The notes: generated by a model not told the origin, from the sequence alone. A stretch of DNA of 64,000 nucleotides from CAZWLD01 sp964634685 (GCA_964634685.1 CAZWLD010000006.1:1-64000); one strand, 5' to 3'. Shown: positions 26,693 to 35,784, numbered from the stretch's first letter. A program made the numbers and translations.

Positions 26693-27811
26693 ATGCAAAA
26701 ATATACGTTAGAGGAATATACACATTATACTCAATATTTTATCCTTTTTGATGTTATCTTTAAAATAAATGAAATTAATAAAGAGGAATTTCTTTTTGAT
26801 AATGATATCAATCCAAGTTCCTACCGAAGATCTAAGCAAAAGGAACAAAAAATTGGGCATGAAATAGCGATAAAGCTCGCGAAATTATTTTCCATTAAAA
26901 TTGTTGATAAGGATTACATCCATAAGGTTGAAGCCTTGATTAATGCGGCTTATTATGATATGTATTATAAAATCTTTACTAGATATGATAAATATACAGA
27001 AGAGGTTTTAGAATTAAAGAAGGATAATACTATTCTATCACCTGTTATTTGCTTGCTTGATTTGTTTTTAAAGATTAATAGTAGGTATTATTCAAATGAA
27101 AGCTTTGAAGGATGGCGAAGCGAGTATTTGGAATTAAAAAAATATTATGCCTATTTTTCAGAACAATTATTAAGTATTTTTCGTTTACTTGAGATTACCT
27201 TTGAAAATGATTTAGCTTACCAAAATATTGAGGAAAGCAAAAATGATGGTTTTTCTTACTTTATCCGTTCCTTTGTGACTTGGAAGCATCATGATTATTT
27301 AGCCTCCTTGTATTTTTCAACGAAGGCTCGGGAGATTCTTAATCGAGAAAATAACTTTAAAAGACTATCCTATGTTAATTTAAATCATATGAGTTCCTTA
27401 AATTACTTAGAGAATTATGAGGATTGTTATTCGATCGCGGAAAGGCAGCTTTTGTATTTAGAGTCAATATCCGCTGATTCAGTCGAGATAAAAAGAACTG
27501 AGGAGCATTTGATGATGTCAGCTCTTGGTCTTGGCAAATACGATGAGATTATTGAAATGCTTCGCAATAAGAAAAAGATGGATTTAAATCAATTTTCGAG
27601 TCTTTTAGTTGCTTATTCAAAGACAGATATGGAAGAATATAAAAGATATTATGATTGTGAAATTAAGAAAACTCAATTTCCTGATAATGTTTTAGAATAT
27701 TTTAAGCTTCTTAATGAATTCATTTTGACCCATAATAAAAAATTAATTATTAATTTTGAAAAATATAATGTATCTGGTGTAATTATCAATATCTATAAAA
27801 AGCTTTATTAA
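26693..27811 (+). CDS. Rgg/PlcR-like TPR protein with eroded HTH
   Basis: 372 residues. Residues 15-75 have the pattern of a helix-turn-helix (NINPSSYRRSKQKEQKIGHEIAIKLAKLFSI). The rest is alpha-helical TPR-like repeats, including DYLASLYFSTKAREILNRENNFKRLSYVNLNHMSSLNYLENYEDCYSIAERQL. This is the architecture of RRNPP-type regulators that sense small peptides, but the N-terminal DNA-binding part does not fit a standard HTH_3 and may be degenerate or diverged. It lies just after agcS and ends at a terminator shared with the tandem membrane genes. Confidence 0.55.
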   Translation: MQKYTLEEYTHYTQYFILFDVIFKINEINKEEFLFDNDINPSSYRRSKQKEQKIGHEIAIKLAKLFSIKIVDKDYIHKVEALINAAYYDMYYKIFTRYDKYTEEVLELKKDNTILSPVICLLDLFLKINSRYYSNESFEGWRSEYLELKKYYAYFSEQLLSIFRLLEITFENDLAYQNIEESKNDGFSYFIRSFVTWKHHDYLASLYFSTKAREILNRENNFKRLSYVNLNHMSSLNYLENYEDCYSIAERQLLYLESISADSVEIKRTEEHLMMSALGLGKYDEIIEMLRNKKKMDLNQFSSLLVAYSKTDMEEYKRYYDCEIKKTQFPDNVLEYFKLLNEFILTHNKKLIINFEKYNVSGVIINIYKKLY

Positions 27812-27814
27812 AAA

Positions 27815-27850
27815 GGAAATCCGGCTTTTAAGCTAGATTTCCTATTTTTT
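27815..27850. terminator. Bidirectional terminator
   Basis: GGAAATC pairs with GATTTCC around a 14-base loop that itself contains complementary GCTTTTAAGC, followed by TATTTTTT. It separates the TPR gene from the convergent membrane gene, whose stop codon lies inside it. Confidence 0.65.
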
Positions 27851-28985
27851 CAATTATTTCATTTTCTAATTTTTCTTCATCTTTGATGATACATTCTTCA
27901 AAGGAGATTTCTTCACTTTCTTTTTTCGCTTTTTCTTTTCTCGGATATTTTGTTAATTCAATTATTGAAACAACTAGTATGGCAATGTAAAGAAAAATTG
28001 TAAGATAGAAATTAGCTCCAGCGACATCAAAGATGTTAGGATTTTTTTTGTTTGTGGCCCCAACAACCATAAAATGATTTAAAAACCAAACCATTGTAAG
28101 GATTGTATATATTATTCCAGATGAGGACAAGATAATCTTTATAATTGAACAAAGTTTATTTTGAAATTTCTTAAAAAAGAAAAGAATGAATAAAATAACA
28201 GGGAATAATCCTAAGAAAATGCTTGGAATGAATGTTCCATTGATCCCTGAAAGGTTATTTTTATTATTAAGTTTATGGGTCGCAAAAAATAAAGGGAAAT
28301 ACAAATCAAAAGGATCAGAATCGCCTATTTGTGTAAATCTAATGGCATTTGTCATTGTGCAAAAGAAGAAGCTTACAAAAAGGTATATACAAATCATATA
28401 AATTGTTAAGTTTTTAAAAGATATATTAATCTGATTTGGTTCAACGATTGTATCATATTGGTGTTTATTTAATCTAAATCTTTTATAATTTAATAGTAAA
28501 ACTAAAATCATTGATATCAATATTATATAGGCAGGAATGGGATATTCTAAGGGTCTAATACCATAGCTTGACTCCTTAAAATGTGAAGAATCCATCATAA
28601 AATATAATAGCATTGAAATGATTATAAATGAGGAAATGATACTAGTCACAATGAATTTTCTTCGAATATGATAATAATTGTTATTCTTTATAAAGCTTCC
28701 ATATAAAAGTAAAATAGGAAATAAAATAATAGGAGTACAATAGAATATCACCGATAGATCAATTTCTGACATATCCCATCCTGAATAAATATCTTCACCA
28801 GGTCCAAAAAGATGGAGGTGATAATCAATGAAATCGCCATAATGAAAACCATATCTAAAAAAGGATACTGATGATGGAATATGAGCGGTGTAGGCATATT
28901 GAACAATGTTAGCCAAGAAATATAAAAGCAACGTTAAAAAAGATAAGAGAAAAATAGAATATTCAATTAAATCGATTTTTTTCAT
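27828..28985 (-). CDS. Tandem paralogous membrane protein, copy 1 (last in operon)
   Basis: 385-residue polytopic protein with about 8 hydrophobic segments, starting MKKIDLIEYSIFLLSFLTLLLYFLANI and ending in a charged cytosolic tail (PRKEKAKKESEEISFEECIIKDEEKLENEIIEKIGNLA). Two closely similar genes precede it on the same strand; the start codon overlaps the stop of copy 2 by four bases (ATGA). The segment SLTMVWFLNHFMVVGATNKKN-like is almost identical in all three. No motif allows a function; I do not recognise the family. Its tail is longer than in copies 2 and 3. Confidence 0.7.
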   Translation of the reverse strand: MKKIDLIEYSIFLLSFLTLLLYFLANIVQYAYTAHIPSSVSFFRYGFHYGDFIDYHLHLFGPGEDIYSGWDMSEIDLSVIFYCTPIILFPILLLYGSFIKNNNYYHIRRKFIVTSIISSFIIISMLLYFMMDSSHFKESSYGIRPLEYPIPAYIILISMILVLLLNYKRFRLNKHQYDTIVEPNQINISFKNLTIYMICIYLFVSFFFCTMTNAIRFTQIGDSDPFDLYFPLFFATHKLNNKNNLSGINGTFIPSIFLGLFPVILFILFFFKKFQNKLCSIIKIILSSSGIIYTILTMVWFLNHFMVVGATNKKNPNIFDVAGANFYLTIFLYIAILVVSIIELTKYPRKEKAKKESEEISFEECIIKDEEKLENEIIEKIGNLA

Positions 28986-30103
28986 ACGATCACCTCATCT
29001 TCCTTGATAATACATTCTTCAAGAGAAATTTCTTCACTTTCCTTTTTTGCTTTTTCTTTTTTTGGATAATTTGTTACTTCAATTATTGAAACAATAAGAA
29101 TAACAATATAAAGGAAAATTGTTAAATAAAAATTAATTCCAGCGACATCAAAGATATTAGGATTTTTTTTGTTTGTGGCCCCAACAACCATAAAATGATT
29201 TAAAAACCAAACCATTGTAAGGATTGTATATATTACACCAGTGGAAGAAATGGTAATTTTTATAATTGAACAAAGCTTATTTTGAAATTTCTTAAAGAAG
29301 AAAAGAATGAATAAAATGATAGGGAATAATCCTAAGAAAATGCTAGGAATGAATGTTCCATTGATCCCCGGTAGGCTATTTCTATTAATCAGTTTATGGG
29401 TCGCAAAAAATAAAGGAAAATACAAATCAAAAGGATCATAATGGCTTACCTGTGTAAACTTGATTGCATTTGTCATTGTACAAAAGAAGAAGCTTACAAA
29501 AAGGTATATACAAATCATATAAAGTGTTAAGTTTTTAAAAGAAATACAAATCTGATTTGATTCAACGGTTGTATCGTATTGGTGTTTATCTAATTTTACC
29601 CTTTTTCGATTTAATACTAATACTAATACCATTGATATGAGCATAATATAAGCAGGAATTGGATATTCCAAAGGTCCAAGTCCTGGAGGCGGATTAAAAT
29701 GAGACGCATCATTAAAGTAATAAAACAAAAGGGCTAAAACCATAAAAGATGATATGAAGTTTGTTACTCTTGATTTGCTACGAATATGATAATAATTATT
29801 ATTTTGGGTAAAGCTTCCATATAAAGTTTGAATTGGTAGAAGAATAACAGGAGTGCCATATAGTATTACAAACATATCAATTTCACACATATGCCACCCT
29901 GAAATGATGGCCTCATTAGGATGATAAAGATTGAGGTAATAATCAATGAAGGAGCCGATATTAAAGCCATATCGGAAAAAGGTAATTGATGATGGTATAT
30001 GAGAATTATAGATATATTGACAAATATTTGCCAAGAAATATAAAAGCAACGTTAAAAAAGATAAGAGAAAAATAGAATATTCAATTAAATCGATTTTTTT
30101 CAT
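28982..30103 (-). CDS. Tandem paralogous membrane protein, copy 2
   Basis: 373 residues, same layout as its neighbours: an N-terminal helix, an extracellular loop that varies (FNIGSFIDYYLNLYHPNEAI), more helices, and the conserved C-terminal helices with tail EEISLEECIIKEDEVIV. The first 25 residues are identical to copy 1 and the last 40-50 are essentially identical to copy 3, so recombination between copies is likely. Four-base overlaps with both neighbours show a single translationally coupled operon. Confidence 0.7.
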   Translation of the reverse strand: MKKIDLIEYSIFLLSFLTLLLYFLANICQYIYNSHIPSSITFFRYGFNIGSFIDYYLNLYHPNEAIISGWHMCEIDMFVILYGTPVILLPIQTLYGSFTQNNNYYHIRSKSRVTNFISSFMVLALLFYYFNDASHFNPPPGLGPLEYPIPAYIMLISMVLVLVLNRKRVKLDKHQYDTTVESNQICISFKNLTLYMICIYLFVSFFFCTMTNAIKFTQVSHYDPFDLYFPLFFATHKLINRNSLPGINGTFIPSIFLGLFPIILFILFFFKKFQNKLCSIIKITISSTGVIYTILTMVWFLNHFMVVGATNKKNPNIFDVAGINFYLTIFLYIVILIVSIIEVTNYPKKEKAKKESEEISLEECIIKEDEVIV

Positions 30104-31224
30104 ACGATCACCTCATCTTCCTTGATAATACATTCTTCAAGAGAAATTTCTTCACTTTCCTTTTTTGCTTTTTCTTTTTTTGGATAATTTGTTACTTCAA
30201 TTATTGAAACAATAAGAATAACAATATAAAGGAAAATTGTTAAATAAAAATTAATTCCAGCGACATCAAAGATATTAGGATTTTTTTTGTTTGTGGCCCC
30301 AACAACCATAAAATGATTTAAAAACCAAACCATTGTAAGGATTGTATATATTATTCCAGATGAGGACAAGATAATCTTTATAATTGAACAAAGTTTATTT
30401 TGAAATTTCTTAAAGAAGAAAAGAATGAATAAAATAATAGGGAATAATCCTAAGAAAATGCTTGGAATGAATGTTTCGTTAATCCCTGATAGATTGCATA
30501 AATTTTTATGCTTATAGCTGGCAGAAAAAAGAGGGAAAAATAAATCTAGTGGATCATAAGTGTTTACTTGCGTAAACCTAATGGCGTTTGTCATTGTGCA
30601 AAAGAAGAAGCTTATGAAAAGATATAGACAAATCATATCCATTGTTAGGCTCTTAAAGGAGATATTTATTTGTTTTGATTCTATGATCGTATCATATTGA
30701 TGTTTATCTAGTTTTATCCTTTTTCGACTTAAAATTAAAACTATTATCATCGATATGAGCATAATATAAGCAGGAATTGGATATTCAAGAGGTCTAATGC
30801 CTGGCGATTCTTTAAAATGTGAAGAATCCATCATAAAATAAAAGAGCAATGCAATAATCATCAAAGAGGCTATGATGATAGATATTATAGATTTCTTACG
30901 AATATGATAGATATTATTATTTTTGGTGATACTTCCATAAAGAAGAAGGATAGGCAATAGAATAACAGGGATAAAATCATACATAATTAAAGTTATATTG
31001 ATTCCGGTTGTTATCCAGCCACTATAGGTAATGTCACCTGGTAAGTATAAATTTAAATAACTGTCAATGAATGTGCCACCACCAGAGCCGTAACGAAAAA
31101 ATGTTATTGATGAAGGAATATGAGCAGTATAAGCATATTGAACGATATTCGCAAAAAAATAAAGAAGTATCGTTAAAAAAGATAGAAGAAAAATAGAATA
31201 TTCAATTAAATCAATTTTTTTCAT
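30100..31224 (-). CDS. Tandem paralogous membrane protein, copy 3 (first in operon)
   Basis: 374 residues. ATG 31224 has GGTGAG upstream and gives the same N-terminus as the other copies (MKKIDLIEYS); the frame is open 30 bases further but that start has no ribosome site. The variable loop after the first helix differs most (GSGGGTFIDSYLNLYLPGD). Its promoter should lie in 31225-31330. The opposite-strand peptide/ABC locus begins about 220 bases away, so the two operons are divergent and could share regulation. Confidence 0.7.
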   Translation of the reverse strand: MKKIDLIEYSIFLLSFLTILLYFFANIVQYAYTAHIPSSITFFRYGSGGGTFIDSYLNLYLPGDITYSGWITTGINITLIMYDFIPVILLPILLLYGSITKNNNIYHIRKKSIISIIIASLMIIALLFYFMMDSSHFKESPGIRPLEYPIPAYIMLISMIIVLILSRKRIKLDKHQYDTIIESKQINISFKSLTMDMICLYLFISFFFCTMTNAIRFTQVNTYDPLDLFFPLFSASYKHKNLCNLSGINETFIPSIFLGLFPIILFILFFFKKFQNKLCSIIKIILSSSGIIYTILTMVWFLNHFMVVGATNKKNPNIFDVAGINFYLTIFLYIVILIVSIIEVTNYPKKEKAKKESEEISLEECIIKEDEVIV

Positions 31225-31470
31225 ATTCTCACCTTCAATATTAATTATACACATTATACTGAAAAAAGTAAATCTAGGTAATTTCTAGCTATAAAAAAAT
31301 AAAAAAGACGAAATTTCTTTATTTTGATAATATTTTCTTTAAACGTTCAAGATTTTTGAACGTTTTTTTGTAAAATTGATATAACAATAAATTTTCGTTC
31401 AAGATAAAAAAAGACCAAAATTTGACAAATTTTTTTAAATTGTTATGATGGTAAATGGGGTGAGAAGTGA
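31225..31470. promoter_or_regulatory. Divergent regulatory region with repeats and promoter
   Basis: On the + strand TTGACA (31422-31427) and TATGAT (31444-31449) are 16 bases apart and drive the peptide gene. A hairpin AAACGTTCAA/TTGAACGTTT (31341-31365) precedes a T run. Its left arm contains CGTTCAAGAT, which recurs exactly at 31396-31405, just before the -35, as an operator could. Confidence 0.55.
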
Positions 31471-31638
31471 ATGAAAAAAATGGGATTAGTATTTATTTTT
31501 ATGCTTGTGATTTTTAGCTTTTTTCAAGCGTCAATCATTGAAAGGCGAAAGTCACAAGCTAATCCTACTATACTTACAGCTGAATATGATGATGACGTAA
31601 ACAAAGATAATGTTTCAGTATGTAAGTATGTTGGGTAG
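31471..31638 (+). CDS. Small secreted peptide precursor candidate
   Basis: A 55-codon ORF with a good promoter and GGGGTGAG upstream. The product has an N-terminal hydrophobic segment (MKKMGLVFIFMLVIFSFFQA), then a basic spot (ERRKS), an acidic middle (AEYDDDVNKDN) and a C-terminus with a single Cys (VSVCKYVG). That is the shape of a secreted signalling peptide or bacteriocin precursor, but no known motif is present. It precedes a second small ORF and two ABC exporters. Coding status is inferred from the promoter, ribosome site and signal-like start. Confidence 0.5.
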   Translation: MKKMGLVFIFMLVIFSFFQASIIERRKSQANPTILTAEYDDDVNKDNVSVCKYVG

Positions 31639-31661
31639 TCATAATTTGAGAGGAGTGAAAA

Positions 31662-31775
31662 TTGCTATTGAAATCTGGTGTATTATTATTTACGTATTAT
31701 TGGGGTTATTATTTGGGGAATGTAGCATTCTATTTTAAAACGATTCTTATTAAATTAACATCATTATTTCGATAG
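31662..31775 (+). CDS. Small hydrophobic aromatic peptide candidate
   Basis: A 37-codon ORF starting at TTG 31662 (or TTG 31668), with AGAGGAG six bases upstream. The product is hydrophobic and very rich in Tyr, Phe and Trp (LFTYYWGYYLGNVAFYF), with basic residues near the end (KTILIKLTSLFR). It would insert in membranes. It follows the first peptide by 23 bases. No family recognised. It could be a toxin-like or bacteriocin peptide, or a chance ORF. Confidence 0.35.
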   Translation: MLLKSGVLLFTYYWGYYLGNVAFYFKTILIKLTSLFR

Positions 31776-31959
31776 CAATTTTTTATCAACTTTATTATGT
31801 TTATCGATTGGATGATAATATGTGTTTAAAAAGGGTATTTATTAATCTTTTCATATGAAAAATTAAGATAAAAAGTTTGTTTAAATTGACATTTTATGGT
31901 TTTTATTATATCATAAATACATAAGATAATTATTGATTTTTTTAGTCTGGGGTGAGGCT
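31776..31959 (+). promoter_or_regulatory. Promoter of the first ABC transporter operon
   Basis: TTGACA (31886-31891) and TATCAT (31909-31914) lie 17 bases apart, about 45 bases before the ABC ATPase start. The preceding AT-rich DNA shows nothing else. Confidence 0.65.
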
Positions 31960-32586
31960 ATGCTAGAAGTAAGTGGACTATATTTTAAAGATGTATTAGA
32001 GGATATAAATTTAACCTTTGATGAAGGAAAAATCAATGTCATAATTGGTCAAAATGGATGTGGTAAATCAGTATTGTTTAAGTGCATCTTAGGTTTATTA
32101 AAAAAGACTAAAGGTGATATTACTTTAGATGGCGTAAAAAAAACCAAAGAAGCACCTTATTTTAAAAATACTGGTGCTTTGATTGAAGAGCCAGATTTTC
32201 ATGAATATAATAGCGGCTATGACAATTTGCGGTATTTAGCTTCCATAAACAATAATCTAAATGAAAAATATATTTTGGAATTATTGGAAAGATTTAATTT
32301 AGCAAAGGACCGCAATAAGCTTGTCAAATTTTATTCTTTAGGAATGAAGAAAAAGCTTGGCATCATTCAAGCTATTATGGAAAATCAAAGGCTAATTATT
32401 TTAGATGAGCCAACAAATGGTCTAGATAAAAAAAGTAAATTGATTTTTTATGATTTGATGAAAGAATTAAAGGAACAAAAGAAAATCATTCTCATCGCAT
32501 CACATATTGATTCGGATATTAAAGAAATTGCTGATCGTGTAATCAAAATTGATAAAGGAAAAATTGTCGAAGATAATAATGTTTAA
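31960..32586 (+). CDS. ABC transporter ATPase, bacteriocin-immunity type (first)
   Basis: 208 residues, a single short ABC ATPase. Walker A is GQNGCGKSVLFK, the signature is YSLGMKKKLGI and Walker B is LIILDEPTNGLDKKS. The GENGCGK/ALIEEPDF-type features resemble ATPases of lantibiotic and bacteriocin self-immunity (LanF-like) transporters. GGTGAG precedes ATG 31960; in-frame upstream codons have no ribosome site. It couples by an 8-base overlap to the permease. Confidence 0.85.
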   Translation: MLEVSGLYFKDVLEDINLTFDEGKINVIIGQNGCGKSVLFKCILGLLKKTKGDITLDGVKKTKEAPYFKNTGALIEEPDFHEYNSGYDNLRYLASINNNLNEKYILELLERFNLAKDRNKLVKFYSLGMKKKLGIIQAIMENQRLIILDEPTNGLDKKSKLIFYDLMKELKEQKKIILIASHIDSDIKEIADRVIKIDKGKIVEDNNV

Positions 32587-33370
32587 ACAATATTTAAAAT
32601 TGATTTTTAAATCACGACTGACAATTACAATTGCCATTGTTTTATTGGCCATTGATGTTTTCTTGTCAGTGAAATACGCAATTTCTGATGATTATCTTTT
32701 TATTCTTGCGGATGGAATTCAGATAAAATATCAAGGATATACTTCATATACTCAATTTTATTTTGATTTTTCTGTATATTTGTTTTTGATTCTTCCGCTT
32801 GCCTATCTTTTTTTATTGATTCATAATGATAAATTTGAACAATTAGAGAGCTTAAGAGGAAATACGAAGCTTGTTCGAGCAGGTGCGATAAGCCTGTCAT
32901 CGACATTGCTTTTTTTGGTAATCTCAATCATTGCCTTTACTATTTTTTATTCGATTAGAGGCTTTGGAGGAGAACCAATATTATATTATGAAAATTCCAA
33001 AAATCCTGACTTTTTCCTTTCACCACTCTTTTTTATGGATCATGCTAACTACACTTATATTTGGCTTTGGATTGTTTATTTATTTTATTCATTGTTATAT
33101 TTTGTATATTTGTTTACTGTTTACTATATCGCAATCTCTTGTCCAGAGGATATACGCTTTCTAGTTTATTTATTTTTAGTTTATGGATCTTTCTTTTTGA
33201 TTTCTAAAATTGAAGGGCCATTTATAGATATTGTTATTTTATTAGATGCAGGAAGATTTACAACACAAGAATTTTTGTCTGGTTATTTTATGGATATGCT
33301 ATTTTATGTGGGTATTTTAGCCATATTCATAGTAATAAAATATTTATTTAAGAGGAGAAATGTTATATGA
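32579..33370 (+). CDS. ABC transporter permease (first)
   Basis: 263 residues with six hydrophobic segments, starting MFKQYLKLIFKSRLTITIAIVLLAIDVFL. No sequence signature beyond the ABC-2-like layout. It follows the ATPase by overlap and is the obvious membrane partner. The long extracytoplasmic loop (about residues 35-65) after the first helix also occurs in the second permease of this locus (35.8 kb). Confidence 0.75.
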   Translation: MFKQYLKLIFKSRLTITIAIVLLAIDVFLSVKYAISDDYLFILADGIQIKYQGYTSYTQFYFDFSVYLFLILPLAYLFLLIHNDKFEQLESLRGNTKLVRAGAISLSSTLLFLVISIIAFTIFYSIRGFGGEPILYYENSKNPDFFLSPLFFMDHANYTYIWLWIVYLFYSLLYFVYLFTVYYIAISCPEDIRFLVYLFLVYGSFFLISKIEGPFIDIVILLDAGRFTTQEFLSGYFMDMLFYVGILAIFIVIKYLFKRRNVI

Positions 33371-33900
33371 AAAAATTATTAGCTTTATTTATTTGTTTAT
33401 TTACTATAGCTTTAGGTGGATGCGCTAAGGATACAACATTTAGCGAGTTTCAAGCTATTCAAAATCAAGAAACATATTCTTATGTTCTTCGAACAAGGGT
33501 CATTGACGTTAATGTAATTACTACAGATTTCTATTGCTATGTTGAAAAGACCAACAACGAATTTACTGTCTCATACTCTAAAGTGGCAAAGGATTCGGAA
33601 GACTATCAAGAATTAGGATCATTTAAGTATGTTAATGGCCAAGTATCCGATGTTAAAGGAGAAGAACCACCAATTTCTAAAGATGCGATTATCTTTGATA
33701 ATTATGTTTTCGAAAAAAGTAATTATAAAAAAATGGATGTGTCTTTATATCGAGCAATAGATGATTTAGCTTGCTTTAATGGCGAAAAATTCTTATCTAA
33801 TATCAGCTTGTCTAATCAGTACAAGGATGGAAAGGGATTAATTAAAATTGTTGGATATAATAGTGACGGAAAAGTAGTTCATCTCGATTTTACATTTTAA
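33367..33900 (+). CDS. Lipoprotein of unknown function
   Basis: 177 residues. Signal peptide with lipobox LGGC (Cys at 19), then a soluble domain with no recognised motif. It would sit on the outer face of the membrane. It overlaps the permease end by four bases, so it belongs to the operon. In bacteriocin immunity loci such lipoproteins can bind the peptide; that role is inferred from position only. Confidence 0.75.
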   Translation: MKKLLALFICLFTIALGGCAKDTTFSEFQAIQNQETYSYVLRTRVIDVNVITTDFYCYVEKTNNEFTVSYSKVAKDSEDYQELGSFKYVNGQVSDVKGEEPPISKDAIIFDNYVFEKSNYKKMDVSLYRAIDDLACFNGEKFLSNISLSNQYKDGKGLIKIVGYNSDGKVVHLDFTF

Positions 33901-33916
33901 AAAGGATTGATTATTT

Positions 33917-34540
33917 ATGAAAAAAGCGATTATCATCGCACTTTCCTGTGTTTTGGTTTTTACCATAGGTATTATCTTTTTAAAGTATCGGCCTAAGAAG
34001 AAAAATTATAATACGCAGACCTTTATTATGACAAATCATCTTGAGGATATTGATATTGAGAAAATTATGGAGCTTGGTTCTTTTCGTATTTATGTTGAAG
34101 AGAATTGTAGTATCGAACGATATCAAGAATTAAAGAATCATCATATCGAATATTTTGGAATTATCTATGATAAAGCCGATATGAAAAAATTTGATGATTC
34201 AAAAATGGATGGCTATTGTTATTATAACAAGCAGGAAGGTCAACTTGATTTAAAAGCTATAAAAGATATCAAAGAAGAAACGACGAAAAAAATTGATGTT
34301 TATTCTTCCTATTATCCGAATGATTTAAAGGAATTAAAGCAAATATGCGATCGTTTGATTATTGATAATTTGAATTGTATTGATAATATTAAGAAAAACA
34401 AAATTGAATTTGGCTTTTTGATAAGAATTGAGGAAGGTAATTACAATACCTTCAATAGTGATTATATTTCAGCTGTAAAAAAATACAACAATGCTTTTTA
34501 CAAAGGCTATTATGATTTTCTAGGTGATTCTGATGACTAA
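33917..34540 (+). CDS. Membrane-anchored protein of unknown function
   Basis: 207 residues. One N-terminal transmembrane helix (AIIIALSCVLVFTIGIIFL) is followed by a soluble, charged domain. There are no Cys pairs or catalytic motifs that I recognise. It may be an extracytoplasmic accessory part of the ABC systems. It overlaps the next gene by eight bases. Confidence 0.6.
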   Translation: MKKAIIIALSCVLVFTIGIIFLKYRPKKKNYNTQTFIMTNHLEDIDIEKIMELGSFRIYVEENCSIERYQELKNHHIEYFGIIYDKADMKKFDDSKMDGYCYYNKQEGQLDLKAIKDIKEETTKKIDVYSSYYPNDLKELKQICDRLIIDNLNCIDNIKKNKIEFGFLIRIEEGNYNTFNSDYISAVKKYNNAFYKGYYDFLGDSDD

Positions 34541-35156
34541 ATATCGTTTTTTGTATAAGGAATTTTTATTGAAAATCCTCGTATTTACAGCTTTTATGCT
34601 TGCGTTAATGTTTTTACAAATTGGAACGAAAAAGCTAGGCAATACCTTTGATCAAGGTGTATTGCCCTTTATCAATAATGATTTTTTTGTTCTTCAATTA
34701 GCGATGCCCATTTTCTTGTTTGATTTGTTTTATTTCAATAAAAGTGAAACCATTCGCGAAACGAGATTTTTCATTCTCGTTTTATTAGAAAGGCTTGTCA
34801 TCGTATTTATTATTTCAACAGCTATTCGTTTTTTATCCTGTAGTATTTATAGTCTAATGATATATCATAATATGAGCTTTATGAAATTTTTTGGACGATT
34901 AATATTATGTGATATTGGCACAATTTTAATTGTTAACACCTTGAGTAATTTGATTTTAAATCGCTATGTGGAATTGTTTTTCTCATTGCTTGTGTCGATT
35001 GTTTTATTCTTTTTTAAAATATTTAATTTCTCGGTTTTTGTTTTAAATGATGATAAATATTTGGCAGTTTCCTGGACCTATTATTTAGGAATTGGAATCT
35101 TTGCATTACTTTTAATTATTTCACGATTGGTGGGAAAAGAATATGTTAGAGATTAA
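34533..35156 (+). CDS. Polytopic membrane protein of unknown function
   Basis: 207 residues with about six hydrophobic helices, starting MTKYRFLYKEFLLKILVFTAFM. AGGTGATTCTG precedes ATG 34533. It lies between an anchored protein and the second ABC ATPase, with overlapping ends on both sides. It could be a second permease-type subunit of the downstream ATPase or an immunity protein. No family recognised. Confidence 0.6.
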   Translation: MTKYRFLYKEFLLKILVFTAFMLALMFLQIGTKKLGNTFDQGVLPFINNDFFVLQLAMPIFLFDLFYFNKSETIRETRFFILVLLERLVIVFIISTAIRFLSCSIYSLMIYHNMSFMKFFGRLILCDIGTILIVNTLSNLILNRYVELFFSLLVSIVLFFFKIFNFSVFVLNDDKYLAVSWTYYLGIGIFALLLIISRLVGKEYVRD

Positions 35157-35784
35157 GGATTTAAGCTTTTTGGATATAATTGAAGATATCAATGTCACCT
35201 TTGAAAATGGTCATGTTTATTTAATAACAGGCGAAAATGGTTGTGGAAAGACAGTTTTCTTTAAGTGTGCTTTAGGATTGTTAAAAAAGACAACCGGCAC
35301 CGTTTTAGTTGATGGTATAAGCTTAGATAGTGACCCTAAGCTAAGACATCAATTTGGAGCTTTAGTTGAGGATCCGGATTTTCTTCCTTGGAATTCGGGA
35401 ATTGACAACCTTCGTTATTTAGCTTCAATTAATGGTAAAATGAATGAAGAGCTTGTTTATGATTTATTAAAAAAATTATCGCTCTACGATGACCGTAATA
35501 AAATAACAAGAAAGTATTCCTTGGGAATGAAAAAGAAACTAGGCATTATTCAAGCTATCATGGAAGACCAAAAAATTATTCTTTTCGATGAGCCGACCAA
35601 TGGTTTAGATGATGCCTCGGTATTAGCCTTTTATGATATCGTTAAGGATTTAAAAAAGCAAGGAAAAACCATTTTGGTTGTATCCCATAAGGAAGATGAT
35701 ATTAAAAATATCGCAGATATGGTTTATGTAATGGCGGATGGAAACTTAAAAAGAAGCGAGGTAATCACAAGTGATTTGGAATAA
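35143..35784 (+). CDS. ABC transporter ATPase, bacteriocin-immunity type (second)
   Basis: 213 residues, clearly paralogous to the first ATPase: GENGCGKTVFFKCALGLLKK, GALVEDPDFLPWNSGIDNLRYLASINGKMNEE, YSLGMKKKLGIIQAIMED and ILFDEPTNGLDDAS. Its presence with a second permease suggests duplication of an ATPase-permease unit. Confidence 0.85.
   Translation: MLEIKDLSFLDIIEDINVTFENGHVYLITGENGCGKTVFFKCALGLLKKTTGTVLVDGISLDSDPKLRHQFGALVEDPDFLPWNSGIDNLRYLASINGKMNEELVYDLLKKLSLYDDRNKITRKYSLGMKKKLGIIQAIMEDQKIILFDEPTNGLDDASVLAFYDIVKDLKKQGKTILVVSHKEDDIKNIADMVYVMADGNLKRSEVITSDLE

Noticed and set aside
31660..31731. Alternative 27-codon ORF starting at GTG 31655
   Set aside because: The GTG overlaps its own Shine-Dalgarno site; the TTG-started frame has proper spacing.
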